From contig NC_044920.1 in the NCBI RefSeq assembly GCF_003576645.1, positions 22,756,949-22,820,948 on the forward strand: a stretch of 64,000 nucleotides of DNA, given 5' to 3'. The notes below the pieces were generated by a model. That model ran no database searches, was not told the origin of the DNA, and saw nothing but the letters and a program-made list of their open reading frames with translations. Positions 9,205 through 20,700 of the stretch are shown here, one piece after another; position 1 is the first letter of the stretch; the number at the start of each line of letters is the position of its first letter. Position numbers and translations under genes: made by a program. This stretch comes from Ipomoea triloba (taxonomy: Eukaryota > Streptophyta > Magnoliopsida > Solanales > Convolvulaceae).

Positions 9205-11640
9205 CAGTAGAGAAATGAGACCTAGACCACTCAGCAGGATGCTTGTCTCCCAGCCATCCAAAAGCCTGAACATCTAATGCTTTCAACTCCCTCATAGCCT
9301 GTGAAAATGTTGGTACAGTTGTTGCCCTTGCAGCTTTCCATAATGCATCTCTAACAGCCATTCCTCCAAACCCAGCTACCTTCATGTTAGCATGCAAATG
9401 CCTAACACAAAACCTATGAGAAACCATTGGTAATACTTGTTCAAAAGCTAGAATAAGCCCCTTTTGCTTATTAGACATAAATGTATAACTTTGCTGAGCC
9501 ACATAATCAATTCCAAGGTCCCTTCTCAAAAGCTCTAAAAACCATGACCAAGACTCTTTATTTTCTCCTTCAACAATTGCATATGCAATTGGAAATATCC
9601 CTTCATTACCATCCAGACCAATAGCAGTTAGCATCATTCCACCAGCTTTGTCTTTAATGTGGCAGCCATCAACTCCAATCAGTTTCCTACAGTGTTGGAA
9701 CCCCTCTCTACAAGCTTTCCAACATATATACATTCTAAGGAATCTCCTTTTACCTCCTTCATATTGAAGACCAGATAATTTCACCACACAAGTGCTGTTT
9801 GGATTAGTTTTTTGCATTTCTCCACAGTAGCTCCATATTCTATTGAAATTGTCTTCAATTTCACCCTTAATTTCTGCCTTAGCAATTTTCAAAGCCTTGT
9901 ATGCTTGCCTTATAGTCATTGAATGGTGATCTTCAGTGCAGACTGTCTCTCTAAATTCATTCATCTTCCAAGTACTATTGCTAGCAATTTGTTTTTTCCA
10001 CCACTTTGCAACTAATCTTGAAGTTATCAACCTGTTTTCATTAACCCATGGACAATTTTCATGAACATCATTCAAGGCAGTCACCCTCCAATTGCCTTCA
10101 TCAGAATCTTTCCTACATGTTGCCTGCCACCTACACCCATCTTGGGAACATGTAGCTACACACCTAATCTTGTCATTTTTCTTAAATTTTATTTCATTAC
10201 CAAATTGGACAGCATATGTGTACACATCATCTTTGAAATCCTTTTTATTCAAATAACATTTTCCAAGCCACAATGGAGAAGGCAAATCTGGAGGTGGAAG
10301 AATAGGCCTAACAGATTCCCCTTCATTTACCCCAGTCTCTATTTCATTACCAGGAATAGGTCCATCATCAGAAAAATTAACCTCCTCTTCACCTAAACTC
10401 CTATGTTTTCCAGTTGACTGTATACTAATTTCCAAACCTCCATCTCCTGCATACTCCACAGTAGGATCAGTGAATTTGATAAACTCTTGGTCATCAACTC
10501 TAAACTGCTCATAATCACTGTCTTCAAAAGCATCCAAATCATCTACTACATGGTCACCATATTCTCTCTTTTCCCAATCAGAATCCTCTTCACTAGAATT
10601 ATCTCCACCAGAATCATTTACTTCATCAGCTTCTTCATCTTCACCTACCACCCCTATGATAACCCATATCTCAATTGCCTTTGGCCTCAAACCACAGTTC
10701 ACCAAATTCCAAGTATCCAAATCTATAAGTAGCTCTTGTAACCCATTAGCAGTCTTACTAAAACACCTACTATCCTCTCTTTTATATCCCAACTCTTGAA
10801 CTTTTTCCCTTAAAGTCATGATTCCCCACTCATCTGAATCCATGTCATTGAAAAAGTTAATACTACCTCCCAAATACCTAGGTGGGTTACCTAACTCTAT
10901 TCTGCCCCCATGCCTTATTTTAAGGGTAAATGTGTAACTACCTGGTTTAAAAAAATGAGTTCATGTAGTCAATACTTATACTTTACACAGAAGCTAAAGC
11001 TGCTTTTACAAAGATATATGCATTTTATAACAATAAAAATACAATATTAATTTACTTTACAACTAGTAGACCCCATATGCTTAAAACCTACTGCAAATTA
11101 ATGGCACAAGGTCCCAGCACATACAGACACTTTTTCAAACAATATACAGCAATGGGACCACATTCATACTGAAAGTAACAAAAGGACAACAGACAACGCA
11201 CTTTACTGTTGTGAGAATGGAATTTTCTTTTCAAAAAACACACTTTACCAGAAAGCTAGTTGCAAGTCATTATCCATCAATTCGGTCATTATAAAACATA
11301 GGAAAGCATTAACAACACACCCACCAATATTCACGCAGATTCCTATACCCAACCATCAATATATACAACACAAACCCAAGCATAACAAAGCATTGAACTG
11401 TAATGGACACTTACTTGTTGAAGCGTATGCGCGACTCCCTCCCACTGGCGTTCCCATTGCCAATGATCGAACATACACCACCTGATACTTGATAGGTTTT
11501 TGTTTTTTCGTGTAACTAGGGTTGTCGAATTTGGGGATTTCTATTTAGTTTGTTGATTGTTTTTGTTGACTGAAGTGGGAAGGCGCGGTGGATTGCGAAA
11601 TTACATTGCTATCCCTGATTTAAACGGAGCCTACACGGTC

Positions 11641-11763
11641 AACAGACGGAGGACGAAATCGGGTAAAAATCATAAAGTTGAGGACTTAATTTGGTAAGAA
11701 TGATAGTGGAGGACCAAATCGGTAGTTTCGCAATAGTCGGAGGACCAAATTGGTCATTAACTC
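11641..11763 (-). repeat. Right terminal inverted repeat of the MULE
   Basis: This is the inverted partner of 6270-6392. The transposase start codon at 11457 is about 180 bp inside this repeat, so the TIR probably includes the transposase promoter, as known for MuDR. Confidence 0.92.
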
Positions 11764-11772
11764 GGGTTTAAC

Positions 11773-12248
11773 AGACATATCATGGATAAATGCTAGAAGT
11801 TGCATGGCTACCCTTCTGGCTGACTACTTTTAGTTGGGGCTGAAAAGTGATAGAAAATTTCAACAAAATGTTAAGGGTGATCATAAAAATGTTTAATAAT
11901 TAGAAAACCTAATTCCTGGTGATTTTGGTGGGCATACAATTGTTGGTAACCAATTCAAACTTATGAAATTTTATGTTTAGTAAATAAAGAAAGAGAAAGA
12001 GAATAACAATAAACACTTGTATAGGTGGTCAATATTACCAATGGTGATTTTTCCGAAGACTAAAATTAGTCAAAAAGACAATTTTGAACACAAACTCTGG
12101 TGGAAATTGAAGACTTTTTCGAAATGAATTTTTAGTAAATGTTCTATAAAAAGCTTTAAGTTGATCAAATACAATGAATAAGGGTGAGCGCTGATGAAAA
12201 CGCATAAATTTCATTCCCATATGCATATCGCAAATTATTTTCTATATA
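11773..12248. other. Rest of Copia gag remnant and unassigned AT-rich spacer
   Basis: The first 60-200 bp continue the gag frame (HIMDKC, KLHGYP) with stops. Nothing further is recognised up to the poly-T tract and gap. Confidence 0.6.
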
Positions 12249-12264
12249 TGCATATGGGAATGGT

Positions 12265-12296
<32 letters not shown>

Positions 12297-12466
12297 NNNN
12301 NNNNNNNNNNNNNNNNNNNNNNNNNNNNNNNNNNNNNNNNNNNNNNNNNNNNNNNNNNNNNNNNNNNNNNNNNNNNNNNNNNNNNNNNNNNNNNNNNNNN
12401 NNNNNNNNNNNNNNNNNNNNNNNNNNNNNNNNNNNNNNNNNNNNNNNNNNNNNNNNNNNNNNNNNN

Positions 12467-12498
<32 letters not shown>

Positions 12499-12508
12499 CA
12501 TATGGGAA
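12249..12508. other. Poly-T bounded assembly gap flanked by an 11-bp direct repeat
   Basis: CATATGGGAAT occurs immediately on both sides of a block made of poly-T, 170 N (12297-12466) and poly-T. This could be a minus-strand poly-A retroposon with its target-site duplication whose body was not assembled, or a gap-filling fault. The content is unknown. Confidence 0.6.
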
Positions 12509-12517
12509 TAAAAAAAA

Positions 12518-12916
12518 GAGTTAATTCCATTTTTGGTCCTAGATTTATAGGTGACATTCCACTTTTAGTCCTTTTTTTAAAAAACATCCACTTTTGGTCC
12601 TAGTATTATTGTGGCATGACCATTTTTTGTCCTTCATCAAGAAAATCATTGAAATGCCGTTAAATACAATGACATTTTGATCCTTTTTATACAAAGTAGG
12701 TTGACCCGCTATATTTTTATGTTTATTTTTTGAAACAAAATCAAAATTGAAGACTGAAATGCTCTTGTTTTAGACGAAATTTAAACTGTTTTCTTGACGA
12801 AGGACAAAAAATGGTCATGCCACAATAATACTAGGACAAAAAGTGGATGTTTTTTAAAAAAAGGACTAAAAGTGGAATGCTACCTATAAATCTAGGACCA
12901 AAAATGGAATTAACTC
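12518..12916. mobile_element. MULE-type MITE, 399 bp
   Basis: The terminal inverted repeats start GAGTTAATTCCATTTTTGG and the flanks carry a 9-bp duplication TAAAAAAAA (12509-12517 and 12917-12925). The arms pair along most of the length, so this is a foldback-like element. No coding capacity is seen. A second member is at 56868-57265. Confidence 0.88.
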
Positions 12917-12925
12917 TAAAAAAAA

Positions 12926-14200
12926 TCACTCCTATATGCATTTAATTCGCATCCACATCCACATATATCCGAATTTGGTGGATATAGAAAATCAATCTCA
13001 TTCGCATCTTCATCTGAATCCGCATTTGTTAGGAGTTAGGACGTGGATCCAATCTAATATAATCACCAACAGACAAATTTGGTGGATTAAATAAAGATTA
13101 AATGACAGATCCTAAGTTTTTTAAAAAATAAATTATAATGCAAGAATTTAATCATTCAAAAATCAAAATGACAATAATTTTTCAAACATCCTATTAAAAA
13201 ACCAACAATAACTAAATATATGATTTAAAAAAATACAAATACTTAATTTAACTTTTCAATCAAATTATATATATAAGATTCATGTACATAAAAACTTGAG
13301 GACTAAAATGATTATCAATATAGGAACATCAATGGTTGAAAAATAAGAAAATTAATAATAAAATGTCATGTTAATTTTATGAATATTATAAATTTTCAAA
13401 GTTTATAATATTCATTAAATTAATTATGCATTTTTCTATTATTTTCTAGTCATTGATCAACTTAGATGGATGTGTTAGATTCTTTTCTATTCAATTAGCT
13501 TTGTCAAGATTTTATTTTTTAACAACACAAACTTTAAATAAATATATGATGCACAAACTGACTAATAAATACTTTTAAAAGAAATGAATAAAATTTCAAA
13601 ACTATACTAAGAAAACTTTGTGGTACCACCCGTTGTATTTGTGAAATATTCTTCCATTAGAATAATTTTGATTAAAATGTATATTTTCATTGTCTGTAGC
13701 AACTAGCAACCAATAATAATAATAATAATAATAATAAATGTAATCAGAAGCTCATTTCTTCTTATCTCTGAATGGTAAATACAACACACACACACACATA
13801 TATACAAACACACACATATATATACAAATACAAATCTAGAACCTTTCTTGGCTGTTGAGGGAATGAGGGGTGTCTAAACCTCAACCTATCTTGGCTGTTG
13901 AGGAAATGTCTAAACCTCCCTAACTTTATTTACATTTCCAACAAATAATAATATATATAATAATCTAATGTACTTCATAATTGTATTTGCGAAAATAAAA
14001 GTTTGTTGCTATTTGTTTGTCCACTTTTTGTTCCAATCATATCGTGTAATTAAATTACATTAAATTTATTTATTGTTGCTAGATTGTTAATTAATTTATA
14101 AAATTATACATTGGGAAGATAAAAAGCCATTGAATTTTTCGTTATTAAATTATAAAAAATAAATGCTTTCAAAAAAAATTATTAAAAATAATATTTTTAT
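12926..14200. other. Gene-free AT-rich spacer
   Basis: Only low-complexity DNA is seen, including a (TAA)n run at 13712-13738, CACACA/TATATA runs near 13780-13830, and an imperfect local duplication containing CTTGGCTGTTGAGG near 13848 and 13890. Confidence 0.6.
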
Positions 14201-14424
14201 TTTAAAATTATTTACAAAGTGAATTTTTTAATCCCTCAATATAATTGTGATTTCCTTTATGAATTCAAAATAGAATGAAGATATAGTATACCAACCCAAA
14301 CCGCAAAACTGGGTTTCCAAAATTAAAATTTCCTAACGTTAGCAAAAACTCTATTTAATTTGATTTCAATCCCAAATCCCAATCCCAATCCATCATTCAT
14401 TCCTGCAAAATATAATCAACTGCC

Positions 14425-14967
14425 ATGACGAAGCAAAGCAACACAGCCTTAGTGCTTTATTTCTACGATAAATTCCCACAACTCTTCAAGAAAACTTCCA
14501 ACGCCCACAACCCCAAATCTTTCTCAGTCTCCCTTTCCGCCACTCGCGACAAGGTGGAAGAAGCCTTTCGAATCTTGAAGCTCACCGAAAATTACACAGA
14601 CTTGGAAGGGTTTAAGAAATTATTGTTCTCTTTATGCGCCGACGATTACGACGGGATAATGGGCGACACTTTATTTCCGTCCAAGAACGCGAGGGTTAAA
14701 GAAACGGCGACGGAGCCCATGACAACCGCCGGCGGTAGCATCTGCAGTGACGACGATGAATCTGTGAGGTTTGATTTCGGCGACGATTATGGGAGTCGTC
14801 GGGAATTTGTAGAATTGGGGAAAGAGTTGTTGTTTTGGAATCTGTGGTACTTAAGGGTCCCCAGAAGAGCGTGCAGAGTTTCAAAATATGGAGAGGAAGA
14901 CGACGTGTTGGAGTTATGGTCACCGGAAGAGGTGCTCAAAGAGTTTATGAAAAATCATATTTTTTGA
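14425..14967 (+). CDS. Unrecognised acidic protein, 180 aa (copy 1 of 3)
   Basis: A single open frame starts with ATG after a 5' region shared with the other two copies. I do not recognise the family. The N-terminal half reads as helical and basic (FYDKFPQLFKK, EAFRILKLTENYTDLEGFKKLLFSL). A low-complexity Ser/Asp/Glu stretch follows near residues 95-118. The C-terminal part holds SRREFVELGKELLFWNLWYL and ends with an acidic tail (EEDDVLELWSPEEVLKEF). There is no signal peptide or membrane span. Related copies at 22.3 kb and 24.2 kb differ at scattered residues, and this one and the third are open, which mildly favours a real gene. Confidence 0.6.
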   Translation: MTKQSNTALVLYFYDKFPQLFKKTSNAHNPKSFSVSLSATRDKVEEAFRILKLTENYTDLEGFKKLLFSLCADDYDGIMGDTLFPSKNARVKETATEPMTTAGGSICSDDDESVRFDFGDDYGSRREFVELGKELLFWNLWYLRVPRRACRVSKYGEEDDVLELWSPEEVLKEFMKNHIF

Positions 14968-16840
14968 ACCCTAATTAGCTTTATTTTTCTTACTTAATTG
15001 TAATTTTGCGGTTCAAATATAAAATGTCGTCATAGATAGATATGTAAGTCTGTTTTAGTTTTCTTTTCCTTTGAATGAAAACACCAAAATCACTTCATAA
15101 TAATGATGTGATATTAATAATATGAAAAATGAATGCTTTTAACTAACCCCCCTAAATTTCTCTCTCTGATGTTGTTTGACAAATTATATTGTGACTCTAT
15201 GAGTCATCATTTACACTATTGTAAGGTGGATATTGATGGTATATGTTAATGTTGGTTCCGGTTGGTTACGGTGGTGAAACGTCTAGGGGTTGAATAAACT
15301 TTTTAAACTTTAATCTTTTTATAATACTTTACCATATTAGCTCTAAGTGAATTAGACTTATAAGGTCTAACTTAGAGTGCACAACATTATAAATATATGT
15401 AAAGTGTGGTGTTAAAAAAATGAAGTGATTATGAATTATAAGTGCATGCAATACAATTGAAATGTATCTATGTTGTAAGAGCAATAAAGTGAGTAGAGAG
15501 AGATTTTTAAGTAGTTCGATCAAATCCAAGTCTACGTCCAATCTACTCCTATTTTCACGAGGAATTTTATATTTCAATCACCCCGATACAATTGTGAACA
15601 ATCAAGTGCTAGTTTACCAACTGAACACTTCTACAACTTTTTGTCTAGTGCCTTAGCTTGAACACCAAGTTAATACTAATACAACTATGAGTGCTTTTGC
15701 ACCAAGCTTACACTTGGGGTTTTCACAAACTCCTTTGTTACTTTGCCCTCTACATATATACCTACACTCAGTAGGGAAAGTATTTACAAGAAAAATAAAA
15801 ATTTTCTTTTATCTCCAATTCTTAGGGACTTTCTGAAGAATAAATCTTTTGAAATGCTAAGTCTCTTTTCTAGAGGAACTTTGAAATTGTCCGTAGAAGA
15901 TAAACAATTTCAAATTTGAATTTTGTAATTGATCTTGTAGTGATTTGATATGTTAAAATTTTAATACTGCAACTTTATGATTTTCTTGATTTTCCTGATT
16001 TAATCTCCAGAGCATGAATTAGTTGATTTTTTAATTCCTTGGTGGTGATCCTTGGCTAGCTTTTTTGCCTGGCCTCTTCAAATTCTAGCTTTGCTTCTTG
16101 AAATGAATCTGTAACTTCTTTGGACCTTGGCTAGTAATTGAAAATTGTGGCTTAATTTCCTTTCTGATAAAAACCGTGGCCTATTCTACTTATTAGAAGC
16201 GTGAAAGGAGGAATACTAGCATCCTTAAAAATATGACATACATTGAGAGGATTCAAATCATATACCTTCGATATTATCTTTCTTACTAACAAATCATTCT
16301 ACCAACGTTACTATTTGAATTTTTGCTACTTCTTTTGCTCCAATTAATCTTAAAATTAATGCTCACCATTTATACACTATTTTTTCTCCTCTTCAATAAA
16401 TTCTAGTTTTGCCCTTTTCTCCTTAATTAATAAATAGTGTGATCTCCTCTTACTAATTGTCTTCTGTCAAATTTGAACTTCTCATTCATTATATTAAATT
16501 GATACCGCAGTTCAATTTAATATTCCTTGGCTAGCTTAACATTTGAAACCTTAGCTCAATCTTAAATCCTCTGCTTAATTGAAACCTTAGCTCAATTAAT
16601 TTGCTCTCTCTAGGATTTGAACTCTACATACCATAATTCCTTAGCTTAAATTGAAACTTAGCTCTTTATTGAAGTAGTGGCTTATTCTTTCTTTCTTTCT
16701 AAACTTCACCCATGTGACCAACTGAGCTGCTCATGTGACTAGTTCATTCTTTCTTTGCTTGATGAAATCGTAGCTCATCTTTTAATTAGTCTCCTGCGAG
16801 ATTCGAACTTCTCACTTATTTCATTCCTTGGCTGAATTTT
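14968..16840. other. 3' part of duplicated unit with degenerate short repeats
   Basis: The first 800 bp or so are shared with the region after copy 2 (for example near 23380-23760). From about 15990 the sequence becomes a loose array of phrases such as AAACCTTAGCTCAATT, CCTTGGCT and GAGATTTGAACT, which also occur at 25010-25900. No gene is supported. Confidence 0.55.
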
Positions 16841-16897
16841 TTATTTTTAAATTATTTACAAAGTGACTTTTTTTAATCCCACAATTTATAAATTCAA

Positions 16898-17527
16898 GGC
16901 TAAAGTGTCATCTACCACCATGAACTATATCCAATTATTCATGCCGCACCCTGAACTTTCATATCGTATATATCGAGCCGCAAACTAAAATAAAAAATTC
17001 ACCTAGAACTTTTAGCAGGTTTCCCGGTCTTCCTGCTGACATGGCGCATGTTTCCAAGTGATGTGGCATTTCTTTTAATGTTATGTTGTCCATGTAAGCA
17101 TTTACATATTAAAAATAATTTTTTTTTTAAAAAAAGAAAAAATACAAACAAAAAAAATTAGCATTTCTATAAATTTGGAAAATTGAAAAAATACTAAACA
17201 ATAAATTAGCCAAAAAAATATAAATTCTGAAAAAAATAATTGAAACATTGGAATTGCAAAATTGAAAAGTATACATTATGAAAATAAAGAGAAGAAAATT
17301 CTGGTTATTTTAATATAATAATTTTGTTTTAAATATGTAAACGCTTGCATGGACAATAAGAGAAATGTCACATCAGACGCCATGTCAGCAGGAAGATAGG
17401 GAAACCTGCTAAAAGTTTTATGCCATTTTTTTTTGGTTTGTGGCTAGATATATATGATATGAAAGTTCAGAGTGCGGCATGAATAATGAGATATAGTTCA
17501 TGTTGCTTGCTAGATGACACTTTAGCC
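16898..17527. mobile_element. MULE-type MITE, 630 bp
   Basis: The inverted termini start GGCTAAAGTGTCATC, and the pairing extends inward through TTTAGCAGGTTTCCC and GTCAGCAGGA. The perfect 9-bp duplication TAAATTCAA lies at 16889-16897 and 17528-17536. The empty site is visible in the third unit near 24060. It lies in the region upstream of gene copy 2. Confidence 0.88.
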
Positions 17528-17564
17528 TAAATTCAAAATATATTGAATGAAGATATAGTATACC

Positions 17565-17709
17565 GATGAGAGCTTTAGGAAAAGTCTGTATATTCAATGT
17601 TACGTAATACAACAATGAAATACAAAGAAGATAATAAATATGTACATGCAGAGTCCTATATGAAATACAATAGACTAACTAGAGTCCATACACAAATACT
17701 ACTCTAATA
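17565..17709 (-). repeat. 3' LTR of the Copia element
   Basis: This 145-bp direct repeat matches 22051-22195 at about 96%. The polypurine tract abuts it at 17710-17720. Confidence 0.9.
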
Positions 17710-17716
17710 CGCCCCC

Positions 17717-20700
17717 TCAAGCAGACGGTGGGCAAGGAACAACGCCTAGCTTGACACGCAACTCCGCAAAACGAGGCCCAGGTAGGGGCTTAGTGAAGAT
17801 GTCAGCCACCTGATCCTTAGTAGAGAAAAAGTTAACCTTGAGATCACCACTATTAGCAACCCGCTCACGCACAAAATGGTAATCAATCTCCACGTGCTTC
17901 GTTCGAGCGTGAAATACTGGATTAGCACAGAGATAAGTAGCTCCAAGGTTGTCACACCAGAGCACGGGAGTAGAGGTGAGGGACAAACCGAGCTCACGCA
18001 GCAAAGACTGAATCCAGACAACTTCGGCAGCAACATCAACGAGGGCCTTGTATTCAGCTTCAGTAGAGGAACGGGCAATAGTGCGCTGTTTCTTAGACAC
18101 CCAAGAAACCAGACTGGAGCCGAGAAAAATCGCAAAACCAGCAGTAGAGCGCCTGTCAACCTAACAGCCAGCCTAGTTTGAGTCAGAAAAGGCATGAACA
18201 GTGGCGGTCATCGATCCAGTTAGACGCAGACCAAGATTTAAGGACCCCTTAACATAACGGAGAACCCGCTTCAACGCAAACCAGTGATGGTGAGTCGGAC
18301 TATGCATGAACTGACAAAGCCGATTCACAGCAAACGAAAGATCAGGACGAGTCACCAGCATGTACATTAAAGAACCAACCAACTGTCTGTAAGGCGTGGG
18401 ATCATCCAGAGAGGTATCATCAGCAGAACTCCTAGACATAGACACAGACATAGGTGTAGCTAATGGCTTACAAAACACCATACCAGCTTTACGCAAAACC
18501 TCAAGCATATACTGACTCTGAGACAAAATAACAGTTGAACCAGTATATAGAACCTCGACACCAAGAAAGAAACGCGGCCTCCCAAGATCACGAATTTTAA
18601 ATTCAGAGGCTAGCTTAGCCAGCAAACCATTAACCAACACAGGACAACTGCCCAGCAACAGAATGTCATCAACATAAACAAGCACATAAGCACGCAATTC
18701 CCCAGAAACATACACAAATAACGAAACATCAGTCCGAGATGGAGAAAAGCCAACAGAGAGCAAGTAAGTGTGTAACCGCATAAACCAGGCATGAATTGCC
18801 TGCTTAAGACCATACAAAGATTTCTCCAATTTGCACACATGAGTAGAAAGAGTAGGATGCACATAACCTGGGGGTTGGCGCATATAAATGTCCTCCGTGA
18901 CATTGCCATTGAGAAATGCATTGTGCACATCCAACTGACACATAGTCCACCCTCGAGACACGGTAAAAGACAACAGCAAACGAACAGTTGTAGGCTTTAC
19001 AACAGGACTGAAAGTCTCAGAGTAATCCTCCCCGGGCACCTAATTGAAGCCCTTAGCAACCAGCCTGGCCTTAAACCGCTCAATAGTACCATCGGACTTA
19101 CGCTTCACACGGAACACCCACTTACAACCAATAACGTTCATAGTAGGAGTAACAGGAACGAGCCGCCAGGTCCGATTCAAAAGAAGCGCATTAAATTCAG
19201 CATCCATGGCAGCCCTCCAGTCAGGCGACTTAACGACCTGAGAGTAACAGGTAGGGACCTCATCATTAACAGAGGCCACCAAAGCAGTAGGAGTTTGCCG
19301 CTGAGCAGATGTGGTGGTACAAAGAACCATACGATGAGAACGTGGAAGAATCACACGACGACGACCACGACCACATGACTGACGTGTCGGAGCCACATGA
19401 CCAGCCCCAGCAGCAGTAGTGGGAAAGCAGCAGGCTGAACCGGAGAGGAAGGAACAGCTGACTGGACCACACCACCAGTATCAACAAGATAGGGACCACC
19501 TGCAACAATAGAAACAGGCACAGTGATAGGAGACACTACAGAGCCAGAAACACTAGCCCAAGGCAACGGAGAGCAACGAGATGACAAGGACGGACCAAGA
19601 GAACCTGCAGAGCTCAGAAAAGGAAAGACAGACTCGTTAAATCGGACATGACGAGCAATATAAACACGCCCAGACACACGATCTAGACACCTGTACCCAC
19701 TGAACGAGGAAGGATAACAAGGAAAACACACAAAACAGATAGAAAGTCCATCTTACTCTTATTATAAGGCTGGAGACACGGAAAACACTCACAGCCAAAG
19801 ACACGTAGCATAGAATAGTCAGGCGGCTTATGAAAAAGAAGACTGTAGGGACTAACATTGCTAGTGACTGACGAAGGCAAACGATTAATCAGATAAACTG
19901 CAGATTCAAACGCGTAAGACCAATAACACTGAGGAACCCGACTGTGAGCCAGCAACGCAATATGACGATGCCGACGTTCAACCCTGCCATTTTGCTCATG
20001 AGTATGAGGGCAAGATTGACGATGGACGATCCCGGCAGCAGTGAAAGCCGCATGTAATTTGCGGTACTCACCCCCAAGATCAGACTGAATAGACTTAATA
20101 GAACAGGAAAAGAACTTCTCAACATAAGCGCGAAAATTGGCAAAGATGGTATAGATATCAGTTTTTAATTTCATGGGATAGAACCAAATAAACCGAGAAT
20201 AGTCATCGACAAAAATCACAAAATATCGAAAACCATCAATAGACTGCATAGGGGCCGGGCCCCAAATGTCTGTGTATACAAGATCCAAAACAGATTGACT
20301 AGAATGACTAACGCGAGAAAGCGGGAATCGAGAAGATTTCCCTAACTGACACGCAGTACACAAATTATTATTGAGCGAACTAACAGACCCACTAATAAGA
20401 CAATTAGGAAGTACTTGACACAGAACACGAAGATGAGGATGCCCGAGACGATTGTGCCATACTTGAGGAGACGCACGAGCAGATAGGAACGCAACAGGTG
20501 ACGACACTGGAAGCTGATACTTCCCCCCAGAACTAGAGCCACTAAGAAGAACCTGGCTGGTGCGACGGTCCTTCACAACAAAGTAAGTTGGGTGAAACTC
20601 AAAATAAACATCATTATCTGAAGTGAATTTATGCACAGATAACAAAGAGGCTCGTAATTGAGGAACATGCAAAATTTGATTAAGAGACAGTGATCGTAAC

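Larger units (their letters stand above)
7652..11457 (-). pseudogene. MuDR-type MULE transposase gene, one nonsense codon in an otherwise open frame
   Basis: Four exons fit in phase: 11457-11415, 10941-8456, 8363-8099 and 7815-7652, giving about 985 codons. An acidic N-terminal region is followed by a MuDR-type DNA-binding domain (about 10260-10030, with CSQDGCRW and CPW), then the MULE transposase domain (IGVDGCHIKDKAGG, AYAIVEGENKESWSWF), then a SWIM zinc finger (CSC, then PCRHV), then a CCHC knuckle (CSLCKQKGHNIRKCP), then a basic PKKRKL stretch, a likely nuclear signal. A TGA at 8801-8803 falls inside the SWIM finger where Trp is usual, and would remove the finger and the knuckle. Two 42-bp tandem duplications insert 14 residues each near 9160 and 8895; a third lies in exon 3 and a fourth in intron 3. 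Without the TGA, the gene would look functional. The exon structure is inferred from phase and splice signals. Confidence 0.85.
6270..11763. mobile_element. Mutator-like element (MULE), 5494 bp, two genes
   Basis: Near-identical terminal inverted repeats of about 123 bp start GAGTTAATGACCAATTTGG and are flanked by the perfect 9-bp duplication GGGTTTAAC (6261-6269 and 11764-11772), the size expected for Mutator. Inside are a plus-strand GRF zinc-finger gene near the left end and a minus-strand MuDR-type transposase gene filling the right two thirds, so the two are convergent. The element lies within the older Copia gag remnant. High TIR identity and nearly open genes suggest fairly recent insertion. 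It also contains four 42-bp tandem duplications that may be assembly faults. Confidence 0.95.
5058..11960 (+). mobile_element. Copia LTR-retrotransposon remnant (gag part), split by two younger insertions
   Basis: After the primer-binding site comes a gag-like stretch (IPLDGMNYHSWN near 5230). It is interrupted by an hAT MITE at 5363-6043, resumes to about 6269, is interrupted by a MULE at 6270-11763, and resumes with HIMDKC and KLHGYP, the segment next to the gag zinc knuckle. Both insertions have perfect target-site duplications, so the pieces can be joined. The frame has stops and no pol domain was found downstream, so it is a dead fragment. The downstream limit is approximate. Confidence 0.8.

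Noticed and set aside
10061..10396. Plus-strand frames inside the MULE transposase
   Set aside because: They are antisense shadows of the transposase exon.
12194..12511. Open frames running through the N block and poly-T/poly-A
   Set aside because: They consist of homopolymer Phe or Lys codons and unknown bases, so they carry no coding evidence.
13840..13925. Fifth assembly-type tandem duplication
   Set aside because: The two CTTGGCTGTTGAGG copies differ in spacing and sequence, so this is an old imperfect repeat unlike the 42-bp cases.
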